From Rutstroemia sp. NJR-2017a BVV2 (taxonomy: Eukaryota; Ascomycota; Leotiomycetes; Helotiales; Rutstroemiaceae), in assembly GCA_002946415.1 (NCBI GenBank), contig NJPS01000051.1:608001-672000 (forward strand): a stretch of DNA of 64,000 nt. The letters are read 5' to 3'. This document shows positions 47,621 to 60,129 of the stretch, in pieces (the first letter of the stretch is position 1; the number at the start of each line of letters is the position of its first letter). Both the position numbers and the translations under genes were made by a program. The notes under the pieces were generated by a model. That model was not told where the DNA came from. It was given only the letters and a program-made list of their open reading frames with translations, and searched no databases.

Positions 47621-48611
47621 TTTGTGTGCTGTGTATGATCGTAGTTTGAGAGAAATATTACGTGTTTGGCGTGTTGAATAGCTATGTATTTACCTTATAT
47701 ACTCCTTACGTAGTTGCTGACATTACCGTGAGGGGCAGAGGATCTCGGGATACTTGCTCCCGACAACGCATCCTTCTGCGTACAATGCTACCAATACTTA
47801 TTAGCTAGTATGAATACTACACACGCGCTGCTATGGAGCACAGCGATAGTTGCAGAATCGGATGAAAGGGTGCACTGGTTTCCGAATGACCACAATTAAT
47901 ACATATGTATCAGAGGAGCCGGACGAAGACAAGGCGATAAGTCTCACGATGTTCTACCCCACTCGAATACCCCCCACTTTTTGTTCCGCACACATGTGCC
48001 AAGATAACCCGTGGCGGGGTCAATTTCCATATGATACTTGGAAAACTTCCGCTTTTCTGCTTCTTCTTTCAAAGAACTTCCCCGGGATACCAAATTCGGT
48101 AACCATGAAGCTTTTAGACGACCACTGGGAATCGACTGCACCGTCTACTAAGCAACTTAGCCGAGAGAATCATGCATCCCAATCCCCTTCGAGGAGCTTG
48201 AAAAAAGAAGGTTTGCCGAGCGAAATCGCCCTTGTTAGGATCTACCCTGAGGAAACACGAACGCCTAGCACGCATTCCGTCAGAGCACATATAGAATCTG
48301 GGGACCCCGCGATTTCTATTCCCCGCAAGACGACAATCCTGATGACTCGTTTCGACAGCTAGTTGCAAATTATGGACTGTCAGGCCGTGTCAAGAAACTT
48401 CATCCTTCTTTCCGGCTAAGAAGGTATTCCTAACGGGGCAGGGATCGACACTTTGCGTCGTTATGTTGCAGCACCAGTGCGTGTGCAGGAGGTCTTGATG
48501 GGGATATATAAAGTCACTGGAATGCCCTGTTGGTCCACCGATTCGCAGCAGCTTTTGCTATTTGCAGTATTTTATACTCAACATTTATAATTTTTCTTTG
48601 CGCTGTTCAAG
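47621..48611. promoter_or_regulatory. Divergent promoter, dehydrogenase / sugar transporter
   Basis: 991 bp between two divergent starts. GCGGGG or its complement occurs at 48014-48019, 48305-48310 and 48321-48326, and CTGGGG at 48298-48303. All fit SYGGRG, the CreA carbon-repressor site. An open frame at 47850-48362 (+, 170 codons) has no recognised content and overlaps these sites. Confidence 0.5.
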
Positions 48612-50389
48612 ATGGGTCGAAAATACCTTGGGGGATCAGGGGATGCACTGACAATATGGATATCTGTGGCTGCATCTACTGTTCTAGTGTTCTATGGGTA
48701 CGATCAGGTAAAGGTTATCCCCCATGTCCAACAGACCCACAATGCTGATCATCCAACCCAGGGTGTCTTCGGAAATGTCCTCGTAGGTGACGACTTTCTA
48801 CGAACAATGGGCTACCCATCAACCAGTCTACAAGGCACCATGACCTCAGTCTACAACCTCGGGTGCTTCTTCGGCGCCCTATCCACCATCTGGAGTGGAG
48901 ACATCCTTGGTCGACCTAAGGTAATTCTTCTGGGCAGTACAGTTATTGCTCTCGGCGGGCTTATCCAAGCAACAAGTTTCGGCGTCGCACAAATGATGAT
49001 AGGAAGAATCGTTGCCGGGCTTGGCACCGGCATGAATACTGCTACAGCTGGTGTCTGGCAAGCTGAAACTAGCAAGATGAGGAGTCGTGGAAAGTTGGTT
49101 ATTATTCAGATGGCTAATTGTATTACTGGATTTTCGATTTCGAATTGGCTTACGCTGGGGTTCTCGTTCGCTAAAGGAAGCGTAGCGTGGCGATTTCCCC
49201 TGGCTTTTCAGATATGTAAGTGGACTTATACTGATCTCTTTGTTCACAACCGGATGTATAATTGACATGATGAACATAACAGTCTTCACACTCGTCATCT
49301 GGTGTCTGTGTCCCTTCTTGCCTGACTCGCCTCGACTCTTGATCAGAAAGGGAAGATACGATGAAGCATACGAAGTCCTCGCAGCACTGGAGGGCCATGG
49401 AGCAACTGTGAATCATCCAGAGGTAAAGCAGCAGTTTAACATCATCAAAGATGTCTTGGATCGTGAGCACATGAATACCTACACTTGGTTCCAGTTGCTG
49501 TCTGGTAAAGGACCCTCGGGTGTTCTGCGCCGGATGATTTTAGGCGCCTGGATGCAAGCAATGAACCAGATCAGTGGTATCAACGTAACCTCCTACTACA
49601 TGACATATGTATTCATCCATAGTCTCAATATCTCCGAGTTGAGGTAAGCACTTCTTTATACTTGATAAAAGCGAATACAGGGGGAACGATTCTTATACCC
49701 AGAAACACTAACACCGTGCTAGGGCACGAATCCTCTCCGCCGCCGGCTCAGTCGACTACCTCCTCTTCTCCATCCTCGCCTACTTCGTCATCGAGCGCTA
49801 CGGCCGCCGCCGCGTAATGATGACCTCCGCCGCCGCCTGCTGCACCTGCTGGGTCATAATCACCATCGTCCTCGCACTCACCGACTCCGACCCCGCCCAC
49901 AGTTTTCAATACGGCGCTGTCGCCGTCTCCTTCTTCTTCATCTTCTTCGCCTCCTTCGGGATGGGCGTACTGGGGGTCCCCTGGCTCTACCCAACCGAAA
50001 TCAACGCTCTCGAAATGCGCACCAAAGGCGCCTCGCTGGCTATGGCGACGAACTGGATCATGAACTACATGGTAGCGGAAGTGACGCCTTCGGGGATTGC
50101 GAATCTGGGGTGGCGCTTCTGGATTATTTGGGCGGTGCTGTGTGCGAGTTTTGTGCCGATTACGTTTTTCTTCTACCCGGAGACGGCGAATAGGAGTTTG
50201 GAGGATATTGATAGGTTTTTTGAGACGAGGCCCGGGTTGTTTGTTCATAGGAATGAGGTGGCGACGCAGTTGAGGAGGCCGAAGGTGTATGAGGAGGAGG
50301 ATATGAGGTTGGGGAGGGTGGGGGATGAGAAGGTGGGGGAGGGGGATGATAAGGTGGTGGAGGTTATGGAGGTGGAACGTTTGAAGTAG
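48612..50389 (+). CDS. MFS sugar (hexose-type) transporter
   Basis: Three exons: 48612-49215, 49283-49643 and 49723-50389, encoding 543 residues. It shows the sugar-porter signatures: DILGRPKVIL (motif A) after helix 2, GRIVAGLGTGMNTATAGVWQAE (PESPR-like substrate region) in helices 4-5, FLPDSPRLLIRKGRYDEA after helix 6, QISGINVTSYY in helix 7, ERYGRRR in the loop after helix 8, and FYPETANRSLEDIDRFF after helix 12. Twelve membrane segments are visible. The protein is a proton-coupled or facilitative sugar carrier in the plasma membrane; the sugar is not predictable. The C-terminal tail is unusually rich in Gly, Glu and Val. CreA-like sites in the promoter suggest glucose repression. Confidence 0.93.
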
Positions 50390-51444
50390 TGCTTTGTTAG
50401 GGGGCAAGATCTGTCTGTTGATCTGGTATTACAATTAAAGGATAAATATATGTATCGCTGAAACTTACTTTGGAATCATGTAACCTTAACTCATGCTATA
50501 TACGTGAAATATAAAATAACAATGTTGGTATTGTTGGAAATAAGTAATAAATCATAATGACTATCTAATGATACTCTAAGTCCTCCTTAGACGAACCCGA
50601 GAAGAAATCTTTCTAGAGTCTCCTTCACATCTCTCAAGGTACTTTATCCTCATCCTCCCATCACTGAGCACTATCCAGGTATGAAACTCATCCTCTCTCA
50701 AGCACCCTTGTAAGGAAATCTCATAACATCCTCTTCGTCTTCTTCTGAATCTCTCCCCATGCTCTCGTAAAGATCATCATCCTTCCTTCCCTACTGGCCC
50801 ATCACTTCATTTCTGTTACAAAAAAGCACCCACAGAATAAAATCCATATCTCGGTTCCCCTCTCGTCGCTACTTTATTTCCTGCTCAATATCTTCCCGAC
50901 TTGAGTACATTGGAGCCCAGAAAGTAACCTCCATTCATTTTCGCTGAAAGTCATGAGTGCTTTCGCAGCATCATAGCTAGTGGCCATGGAAACAACCAGA
51001 TGTACGGCAGGGTGCGCGTATCTTCCAAGGTTAAATGAATGGCCTTCGGCTGGGATGGGAGCGATGGTACGGGATGAGAGCGATAGTGGGTGAGGTTGAC
51101 GATATAGTTTTTATTCTCGATGCGGAAGCAAACCAGGGAAAGGCGCGGTGTAGTGAAGGCAGAACCGTGTGGTAGATTAGTACATCCTAGTTGGCGATGA
51201 GATAAATACATTCTGGTTGGCGATGAAGTGTATTCTCGATCCATCTGGTCCATCCGAGGTTTGGCAATCGAGGAAAGTGCTGGCGATAGAATCTGATCCC
51301 TCGGTATCCATCCCGCTGCTCATCCCTCCTCTTACAATGACAAGCACCCCTTTCCTTGCGCTGACGCAACAGGAAAATTTGCAGTACCCAGCATCAAATA
51401 ATTTCCTCAGTCTACTAACGAAGCTCACTTCGTCGCACCTCTCT
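50390..51444. other. Intergenic spacer
   Basis: 3' flank of the sugar transporter and of the Ser-rich gene. Short frames only. Confidence 0.4.
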
Positions 51445-51842
51445 TCACTTCCCCTGACGACTCATCTTCCTACCCCTCGAACTCTGTTCAACAAATTATC
51501 AGCTCATGTTCTCTTTCACCCGAAATGAAAGAAAGTCAAACCCACCTCATGTGACCTCGAAGCATGTGAATGGCTCACGTGCTCCGCCATATATTTATTC
51601 TCCTCATACAACATATTCAGCGGTGTTCCGTCGAAAGTCAGATCAGAGTCATCGATGTTGTAGGGGAGTTTCCAGGCTTTGGCGTTGAGATCTACTTCGT
51701 TGTTGTGGTAGGAGCTGGATGAGGAGGATGAAGACGAGGAGGAGGAGGAGGAGGAGGATGAGGATGAAGATGAAGATGGAGATGAGACGTTGGTTATGAG
51801 GTAGTATTGGTTGTTGTTGGTTGAGGAGTAGTTGCTAGACAT
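51445..51842 (-). CDS. Small poly-serine protein, unknown function
   Basis: Two exons, 51842-51546 and 51483-51445 (62 bp intron, GTGGGT donor), give 111 residues. After an Asn/Tyr-rich start (MSSNYSSTNNNQYY) there is a run of more than 20 serines, then a well-ordered-looking stretch (EVDLNAKAWKLPYNIDDSDLTFDG followed by LNMLYEENKYMAEHV) and a basic tail ending GRKMSRQGK. The sequence after the serine run looks evolved rather than random, and the second exon is needed to reach a stop soon after the donor. An upstream in-frame Met (51932) is possible. The family is not recognised. Confidence is moderate because the evidence is composition and splicing only. Confidence 0.5.
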
Positions 51843-54228
51843 TTTGAGAGGTGGGTTTTGAAGGTTTGCTATGATAAGTTGAGATGAGAGTTGTGGTGAT
51901 GAGTAGATTCTGGTTGAAGTTATATTGACCAAGCTGATTCCTTGCTTCTGATATAGTAGAATAGAATAGCAATAATTAGTAAGTCAACACCGAGTTATTT
52001 TCTTTCTCGAAAGTTTAATTTCCAGCGTGCATGTAGGATATGACGGCAGCGAAAATTTGAACAAGAAAAAAGTCACCAAGCCCGACGGTGGTGATACCCA
52101 TCGCTATATATATCACGCATAACCTTTAAAATCTCATCAGCAAAGTCTTACTCACCTAACCTTTACATCCCGGCCGATCACCTCCATCGTGTGAATGGAA
52201 CGGGACCAAGAAAGAGAAAATAGCCGTATTCGGTAGGGCAGATGACAATCATGATGGCATTTGATCTGTTGTCTTGGGTGATACACCGACACACGATCTG
52301 AGCATAGCCGCGGGATATCAAGATTTCAGCTACAAAGTACGAACGAGATTAATTTGCACATCTGACTGGTCAGATATCGGATCCTGACTCGACGGGAAGT
52401 TATTTGTTTCCACTGACAGAGGCAAAAATGGGTTCGACCGAAAAAGGGCAAAAGAAGCCAGAAAGCCAAGCCGATAAGAGCGCAAATGAGTCAGCTTAGC
52501 AGCCATTACATGTCGGAAATACCTCTGTGCAGTCTTTTACGGGGGGGTGTGTTTGTTGTTTCTAGCACGAGCTCGCGGGTTTGCTTGTGAGTCGCGGTCG
52601 ATCATTGGAGTTTTATCTCCATGCGTCTTTCTCCAGGTGATATCACTGGCTGTACGGCCAGATGGCAAAAACTCGGATCGCATAGCCGTGGCCCTGCAAA
52701 ACCGGTTCGTCCATCTGGCCAACCAAGATTCTTAGGAAAGCATTAAATGTTGTGACATCGTGACCTTCAGGACACTTTCCCGAAACGCGAAAGCCGCCGA
52801 AGTCGATCGAATAGTCGTGATTGTGGTGGAAAGCTTATTGTGATGTTGGGGGATGGCTTTTCCGGTGCGGTATCTGGGGTAAACTCGTCTCCACGTTACC
52901 CTTATGCAGAATTTCGTAATTTGATGTAATTCATCATTGCTTTTTGCTTCTGGTTTTTTGGGGGGCAATTGATTGCGGCGGCGTTGGCGATGCAGATTTC
53001 GGTCATCACATTAAGTTAACCAACTTCCTTTCTTGTTTGCTCTCCCGCTGTCGCTGTCTGCATTTGTACTGTGCAGTTACCGTCCAGCCACTGCGACTCT
53101 GTGCCAAAAGTATGTACTGTACCTCCGCAAATTACCTCACCGAGACTATCGATCCACCCCCGCCATCCATCTATATGGGGTATATCTGACATACATATAC
53201 ATACAATAGAGCGACGGACCGACTCGGCCGCCGATATCAATATCAATACACACACAGCCTCAAACCATCAGACTGAGTCACTTGTTCACCTCAGTCAGCC
53301 TTGTTCCAAATATTGGAAAGATATGGTAAGGCTCGGAGGAGTGGCACGATATCACCCGACGTTCTAGTCAGCACGGGCGCGTGCACAATCGTTTTGAGGT
53401 TTGTGGAACATATATTCGTCGCCCTATCTGCACGTTTTTCTGTTTTCGTGAATATGGAGCTGCGGTCGTTCTGAAGGCTTCGGCGCGGCTGAAGTGGTCT
53501 GTCGAAACGGCCGAAGTTTGGGAACGAGATGTTCCAGCCGATCCGCTTGACTGCCCGTTACAGTCGGAATATATTCCACAGCGGGCGGAATGTATAGTCA
53601 GCACCTGATCTTGCCTTTGTCTATGTCATGTGCTCCTGCAATTCACTCCTGCGGCCTTAACAGACTGAGGCTCCGCTCATACTGTAATTTCGTTTCACTA
53701 TTCACTCTCCCTCCACCCACCCACTCACTGCCCATCCTATATATAATCCAATATCACAACTCACAGTATCCAGCATTGTGCGCCCTCCTGCGCTTCGGTT
53801 CCATCGTAGAATGGCTGAGTGGTTAACACCTACTACAGCATGTAAGTCTGGCACAGCTACCCCATCAGAGTAACTACGCAATGCGGAGAGCCAATCTGGT
53901 GGGATGAAGTTGGGTAAGGTGCCGGCCCTTATTTTGCCATTTTTGTTGCCGCTGCTGATTCTATCTGCTCTTGATATCTCCTCTTTTTGTTTCTTCGCTG
54001 TTGCTGCTTTTGTGGACGACGTCTTTACGCGTAGCTTCTAGCGAAGTTGAGGGTTCAAACTGCCATAGAATGGTTCTGATATTCACTGGAGCGTTAGCGA
54101 GGTGTTTGATTGCCGAGCAGGTGCACTCAAGGTGGTCTGGCGTAAGTTCTTGGTTCATGAATATTCGATAGCATTAGATACTCTAGTTATCGATGATTCT
54201 TCCAGCTACTAGATCACCTCAACATCTT
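51843..54228. other. 2.4 kb intergenic region
   Basis: Only chance frames. It includes a tRNA-like A-box (TGGCTGAGTGG at 53812-53822) that I could not build into a tRNA, and a run of ACATACAT-like repeats near 53190-53210. Confidence 0.4.
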
Positions 54229-54771
54229 TCATTGTGCTAAACTAATCATCCCCCAAAAAGAACGAGCCTTCCCCCCTTTCTCTTCCCCCGACGCCGAACC
54301 TCCTTCTCCACATTCAGACAACCTCCCTCTACCCATAGTCCCATATCCCCCCTCTCTCCCAACCTCCCACCCTGCCCCTCTATCCTCCACATCCCCTTCA
54401 TCCAACTCCCTCATTCCTTCCACCCCCTCCAACCTCCCCGTATAAACATACCTTCCCCTCTCATAAACCACCCACCCCCTCTCAATCATAACCCTCACTC
54501 CCTCCATCCACAACATATAGATCCTATTCCCCTCAGCTCTCAGTCTTCTAAACACAATCCGTTTCTCAGTATCCGAACCAGAGCAACATTTCGGACATTC
54601 GGGAATCGTGCGTGAGATATCGAAGATCGCGAGGACGCTTCGGTGGGGGTGGGAGAAGGTTTCCCGGGGCCCGTAGAGGATGGTGGACGTGTGGGTGCAG
54701 TGGCAGTGGTAGAGGACTGTGAAGGAGGGGGAGGGGTTGGGGTTGGGGTTGGGGGGTGGATGTTCTTTCAT
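54229..54771 (-). CDS. Small cysteine-containing fungal protein, unknown
   Basis: A single exon of 180 residues. The N-terminus is a Pro-Asn repeat (PNPNPNPSP), followed by a compact region with HCHCTH and CPKCC cysteine/histidine groups that could bind zinc. A hydrophobic, Arg-rich stretch follows (RRLRAEGNRIYMLWMEGVRVMIERGWVVYERGRYVY). The rest is Gly/Glu-rich and probably disordered, ending in ARSFWGMISLAQ. The cysteine pattern and the non-random middle suggest a real gene; such proteins are common, unnamed, in filamentous fungi. The Pro-Asn coding stretch is a GGGGTT repeat on the plus strand (54730-54760) that could form a G-quadruplex. Confidence 0.6.
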   Translation of the reverse strand: MKEHPPPNPNPNPSPSFTVLYHCHCTHTSTILYGPRETFSHPHRSVLAIFDISRTIPECPKCCSGSDTEKRIVFRRLRAEGNRIYMLWMEGVRVMIERGWVVYERGRYVYTGRLEGVEGMRELDEGDVEDRGAGWEVGREGGYGTMGRGRLSECGEGGSASGEEKGGKARSFWGMISLAQ

Positions 54772-56951
54772 TTTGAGGTTGTAAGGTTGTGGGGAGGGAA
54801 GGTGATGGGTTAGGTGTGGTTTAAGTGTGGTGAAGAGAGGGGGGGAGTTTTATATTTGGGCAGAGGATGATAGTAAGTGAATCAGAGTCGGGGCTATTCT
54901 TAGAAGAACGGGGATCGCACGAGGCTTGGATGTAGATAAAGATGTGGTTGCCTCTTCGGATTCGTGACAATAGACAATGATCTGAAAGAGTGAATTTGCT
55001 TTGCGTGTTTTGGTCATGCAGCATACTTCAAGAATCGCTCGTTGCTTTCATTTGTTTGAGAATCATAATAAGTAAAACTGGGTTCTATATTAATATTTCA
55101 GTTACACCTTTCCAAGAACACGAAGTTTGGGCAGGCTATGGATTTGTTGGTTAAACATCTAGTTGTTGAAGAAGGTGAATGTGAGCCTTAACACGCATAA
55201 GACGTCACTTGTGTGAAGCAAGCTCTGCTTGAACTCCAGCTTACATGGTATTCTCCATTTCCATTGCTTTCTACTATATCCCTTCCTCTGCTTCCCATCT
55301 TCTACTCCAGATCTCCCACAGGATATACTTCCAACTCACCCTTGCCGTCATGAACTTCATCCAGCCTCAAGGCACGGGCAGACATTCACATATCCTATTG
55401 CAAAATCACTCCATATAGCAACTACGTGAGTCTATTCTCAAACTCCCATAGCCACGTAAGGTTCCCATCCCCTTTCTCTCTGTTCTGCTTCCCCATCTCC
55501 ATCCATGTGAAGGCCTATGCACAGTCGTCTACAAGCCTTGGCTGCGGAAGCGTTTGTCTTCCTATTTTTAGCCCGTCTTGTCGACGTTATCGCTCTATGC
55601 TCTTGGGATAGCATTTAGTCTATCACCCCATACTTCGCTATATCCAGCCCTCCGTTCGACAGTGCAGCAATGGGCCCATACTTCCAGCAAGTGGGTGCCA
55701 ACAACGACAGTTTTGGCTGGTCATTTCCTGGCTAAAGATATCTAGTGGGTGGTTTACATCAACGGCTCCTCCGGAGTTTAGGGCCAGAGAGCATGGTCAT
55801 ACTGGGTAGCATTCGACATCATGGGCGAGAATTAGATGGAATCCGAGACATGATAGCCCTAGCACAGGAAAAGCTAGAAACAACCGCCGGTCTGAAGTGT
55901 TAGCATATTATCCTTAAAAGAAGTATGCATATTAAGGATGCGTGGCTTAAGCGTGAGAGGTAGAGGATTGGTGCGATAGATGTGAAATGATCTTGATGGG
56001 GTTCATATGAAGACGGTGGATTGAGCTGAATAATGGCAACGGCTGCAGTAGCATTGGGAGGAAATCTAAAGAGCAGGGTCTCTCGAGCTCCTTATGCTTC
56101 AAGGAAGCAAATATCTTGCAATGCAGATGACTATGCGTTCTATCGTGACTTGAGCGGAGTGAGTTGATTCTCGATGATCGTGAGGTGAAAGGTCCTACAA
56201 CGGGATGCATAGACTTCTAAGGACCATCGATAGACTATCGGCGAAGTTAGCCAATCGTCAAGCAGCTTCAACGTTGGAAATGGCATGACTGAATCCATTT
56301 CGACCGTCGTCGGGGTCGATGTCAGTGAGTGACTCTCTAACGTTGATGTTATACTTGATATTTTGGCCGTCTATTACCCCGGTGCGGAGTTGATCAGTGC
56401 CTCCATACACCTACATGAGGTGTGAGCACTGTCAACAACATGTCAAGGCGAAACTGGTTACTTCGTCGCAATATCATATTGATTTCATAAAAACAGCATA
56501 GGGGTCTTAACTTCTTGTCAAGCTTCATTCTCCTTCTGCTCCGCTTTCCCCATCGGCCCTACGTCCTCCGAAGCAGAATCATGTACAAGGGTAGGGTAGG
56601 TGAAGGATAAACAGAATGCACTGAAGTATGGGAATAGCTTTGTGGTAGGTTGGCGAGCCATGAAAAATATGGCAACTCTCGTCACTGGATGCGTTGAGAC
56701 AGGGCCAAGTTTGGTCCGGGTGACTATATACTTGCATGATGACTTCAACATAGATAGTCGAACTTTTGTGGCATTGCACTCAAGGCGCTGGGGTTCAGTT
56801 AGTTATTCATTGTTGATTAACAGAACAGATGTAGACTTCCGATGAGTTAATAAATTCGGACGACTTCGCATTCAGCGGATGTACAGCATTATTATTCCAC
56901 ACTATTCGGCTTTACGCCTACTAAGCTCACACTATTCCAAGCGCCAGTAAC
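54772..56951. other. 2.2 kb intergenic region
   Basis: No gene supported. The plus strand is CT-rich at about 55240-55520. Frames at 55947-56210 and 56518-56779 (-) have no recognisable content. Confidence 0.4.
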
Positions 56952-57778
56952 TTACTTCAACCTGTTCTCAACAGTCTTCCAGTTGATCACATCCCAAATA
57001 GCACTGAAATACTCGGCTTTCCTGTTCTCATACTGCAAATAGTATGCATGTTCCCAAGCATCAATACCCAGAAGTGGAGTGTATTTGCCTACCACTGGGT
57101 CTTGATTCGCGTATGTTCTGATTTCTACTTGTCCGGTTTCATTATCCTTGACTAACCAACCCCATCCACTGCCCTGGACACCTGCTAATGCCGCGTTGAA
57201 CTTGGACTTGAAGGTTGCGAAATCTCCATAGCTTGCTTCAATTGCAGTCTGAAGATTGGAAATTATCAGCCGGTGTCTTTCCCTAGCCTTAAGTGGCTGA
57301 ATATAAAAATAAACATACCTTCAAAGCACCAGAGGGCTCTCCTCCACCACCGTTCTTGGCAGGTGCCAAGTTCTCCCAGAATAGAGAGTGGTTGATGTGA
57401 CCACCTCCATGGAAATTGATGACCGGTTGCAATGCAATTGCTGCGCCGATGTCTGACTTGGCTTCTGCAGCAGCGACTTTTTCGATGGCGGTGTTATAGC
57501 TGTTGACATATGTTTGGTGGTGCTTCTTGTGATGGAGCTCCATGATTTTACCGGATATCGAGGGTTCGAGCGCGCCATAGTCGTCTGCGATTGAGTTAGT
57601 ATAATCAGTGGGACAGTAAGAAGAGAGTGTAATGCTCAATGTGAGACATACATGGTAGATCTGGGAGAGTAGCCTTGGTACGGACGAAACTTGTGCTTGC
57701 CATGGTAGCAGCTCGTTTGGAGCTACCCCGCAGGGCAGCGCGAGCTACATTGGATGTGCGAAGAAGTGTCGTGGACAT
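56952..57778 (-). CDS. SOD2: Mitochondrial manganese superoxide dismutase
   Basis: Three exons, 57778-57652, 57584-57319 and 57248-56952 (introns 67 and 70 bp), encode 229 residues. The first 35 residues are Arg/Ser/Ala-rich, a mitochondrial targeting peptide, before the mature start at about LPDLPYDYGALEP. The four metal ligands are visible: His in [13 protein letters not shown], His in NHSLFW, and Asp and His in [14 protein letters not shown]. The GSGWGWL and ENRKAEYF segments place it in the Mn/Fe family, and the [12 protein letters not shown] region fits Mn. It converts superoxide to hydrogen peroxide in the matrix. The gene is divergent from PSF3, with only 371 bp between starts. Confidence 0.96.
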
Positions 57779-58149
57779 ATTGGATGATACTTTAGATCGT
57801 TGAATTGAGATATTCTGCCAGCTTAGCTTGGTTTTCGAGATATCAAGTGAGGAGTTGAAAGAGGAGGAACTTCCGGAGGAGGTAAGTAAATAATTGATTG
57901 GAGCTCTGCGGAGGCGGCATTATGTCACCGTGTTGATGCCGAGTCCCACGTTATGTAAGCAGGGTAACAAACAGAACGCGATTCTGCTTCTAGAATGATC
58001 ATCGCAATACGGAAGTACTTGTACTTGTGTTCTCGCGTGGGACAGTGTGGTACAGTACTTACGAGACGAATGGCCTAATCATTGAGGATCCATTTATTGT
58101 GTGACAAGCTGACAGCACCTCTCCAACGTCGGAGAAACGTCATCGCAAA
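57779..58149. promoter_or_regulatory. Shared divergent promoter SOD2 / PSF3
   Basis: 371 bp between two divergent start codons, so both promoters must lie here. Several TACTTGTAC-like words occur at 58014-58030. No coding sequence. Confidence 0.5.
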
Positions 58150-58767
58150 ATGTCCTACTACGATATCGATGCGATTCTCACCGATGCTCAGGTACATTAC
58201 CCCTCGTCCCCCCCGCGGCGCGACTAACTATGACATGTTGCTAATTCAATATAGAAAATCCCATGTACCTTCGAGCTCGATGTGCCCGCTTTGGGCTATC
58301 TCGATAACAATGCGACCAGTGCTATGAAAAAGCACACGCGCGTAGACCTTCCGCTGTGGCTCGCCGAGCTCCTCGCTGTCTCCTACTCCAACACCGCAGG
58401 GCCTTTCGTGAGCCTCGATCTTCCCTCCTGTTTATCTCCACGCGTACTCAATGCCTTGAAAGCCGATCCCAAGAGTGTAGATCTGCGGAGCTTAGCACAA
58501 AACTTTTACGGACTGGGTGCCAGGACATTGGAGTTGTTCAAGGAGGAGGAAGTCTGCGATGTCCTTATGAAGAGCTGGAGAATAAGAGCAGGTGAAATCA
58601 GTGATCATGCCGGGAGTGGGAGCATGCAAGCCAATGGCAGAGGAGCTGCGGGAGAGGGAGTGGAATTTCTGAGAGGTTTAGACGAGGCTGAAAGAGGTCT
58701 ATTTAGAGCTGCACATGAAGGTTCGAAAGCTATGGGGAAGTGGATGGGCGAGATAAAGAAAGGTTAA
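58150..58767 (+). CDS. PSF3: GINS complex subunit Psf3
   Basis: Two exons, 58150-58191 and 58255-58767 (63 bp intron, GTACAT donor), encode 184 residues. The N-terminal B domain begins MSYYDIDAILTDAQKIPCTFELDVPALGYLD, as in other Psf3 proteins. The helical A domain follows with RVDLPLWLAELLA and FYGLGARTLELF. The middle loop (SDHAGSGSMQANGRGAAGEG) is a fungal insertion, and the last helix is LFRAAHEGSKAMGKWM. GINS (Sld5-Psf1-Psf2-Psf3) activates the MCM helicase with Cdc45 at replication origins and travels with the fork. Length and start agree with the family. Confidence 0.93.
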
Positions 58768-60129
58768 CCACCTCATGGGACATTTAGGAAATATGATACG
58801 CGGAAAAATCGCACAATAACGGAATGCGGAGGTGTTGCAGATGCGCAATACCTCAAAACTGGTTTAGACTTTTGGCGTAGGAAATACCACCTGGCGCAAC
58901 AGGCACCTATATTATATCACTAGCAATTCAATCGATTCAAGATACGGCTAGTGCCTATCGTTCATCCCGCGTTTGCGCAAGATGTGCACGTCTTCTGCGC
59001 ATCGTAGGGCAGACATTCGAGTATGTACGAGAGCTCCGGGGTTGAATGAAGGCACTTAGCAACGGGTTTGTCCGAAGCCACGTCCTTTAGTAACCATTCT
59101 TAGGCACCAGTTTCGTCGTTGGAGAGCAGCCAAGATCTTGGTTTCTACTTGGTCTCTATTTGGTCGCTGGCCTATCATCTGACCAGATCCCCATTCTCCA
59201 ACACACCTCCAACATGCCTCCAACAAATTGCTTATTGCTTCAAGAACGTGCTGTGATATTCTGCCACGAAAGCTCGTATTACTTCTCCATACATCCTCAG
59301 CGTCAGCACTTTAAACTCCAACAGGACGTTCCTGTGTCCCTGTACATACTTTATACTTTTTCCACAATACGTTTTAAGGGGTTAGTGCCCACAGTGCCGT
59401 ACGTGTCAGCACAATCCAATGATTTTTACCGCGGTGCTAGAAAATTCACGTAGCAATATTGAAAAGCCATACTCCAGAAGTTCCGTAGCTTCTTATCGTC
59501 GTTTTTCGTGAGGCTGATCTGCAGACACACACATCCCGGCTAGCTCATGTGGACAGGCTTGAGCTGCAGCTCCCTCATTCAGCTCGACCATTACACAAAA
59601 CCCGAGCTCCCAAATTCACTTCTCCGCCGAAGGCTGCGCATGATCGTTGCTAACTTGCTATCGTATGTTCTTGGGACGATATTACCAAGCTTTCACATGA
59701 GTATTACAGGTGGGTGGCACAGCAGATAACCTAATTACCATCACATCCTTATGTCAAAATAGTTCCAACCACAGGATTGGTGCTGACTGTCTCCCATGTA
59801 AACAATGATAAGCGCCACCAACCTGGCGGCTCAAAGCAGTGTAGGTTTGAGAATGTCACTGCGCCATCCGATTGCATGAGAACAAACTCAACTTCTTCAA
59901 TTTCTTTGCACAGTTTGGCGGTCAGATACATCCCTAATCGTCGGACCATCACTCGAATCCTTGCAGTCAACATTCACTTATTACCAGGAGGAAGGAGCAA
60001 ATCTCGTGGCTTCCCAATTTCTCAATCTCCTTAGCTTTTCACGATCCTATTCCACCATCCTCTTGATAAGTTTTTTTGAAGCCAGACAAATCATCCCAAG
60101 TTTTTACACCACTTCTAAACACTTCAAAC
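58768..60129. other. 1.4 kb intergenic region
   Basis: Between PSF3 and the methyltransferase. Short frames only, no RNA or repeat recognised. The last 150 bp should hold the methyltransferase promoter. Confidence 0.4.

Noticed and set aside
47850..48362. 170-codon plus-strand frame in the divergent promoter
   Set aside because: No motif, opposite-strand frames of similar quality, and it overlaps the probable CreA sites.
53805..53878. tRNA-like 74 nt with a perfect A-box (TGGCTGAGTGG) and CGTAG/CTACG ends
   Set aside because: No T-arm or B-box inside the 74 nt and no D- or anticodon stem that pairs. A B-box-like GGTTCAAACTG lies 230 bp downstream, but it does not form a T-arm. At most a decayed tRNA.
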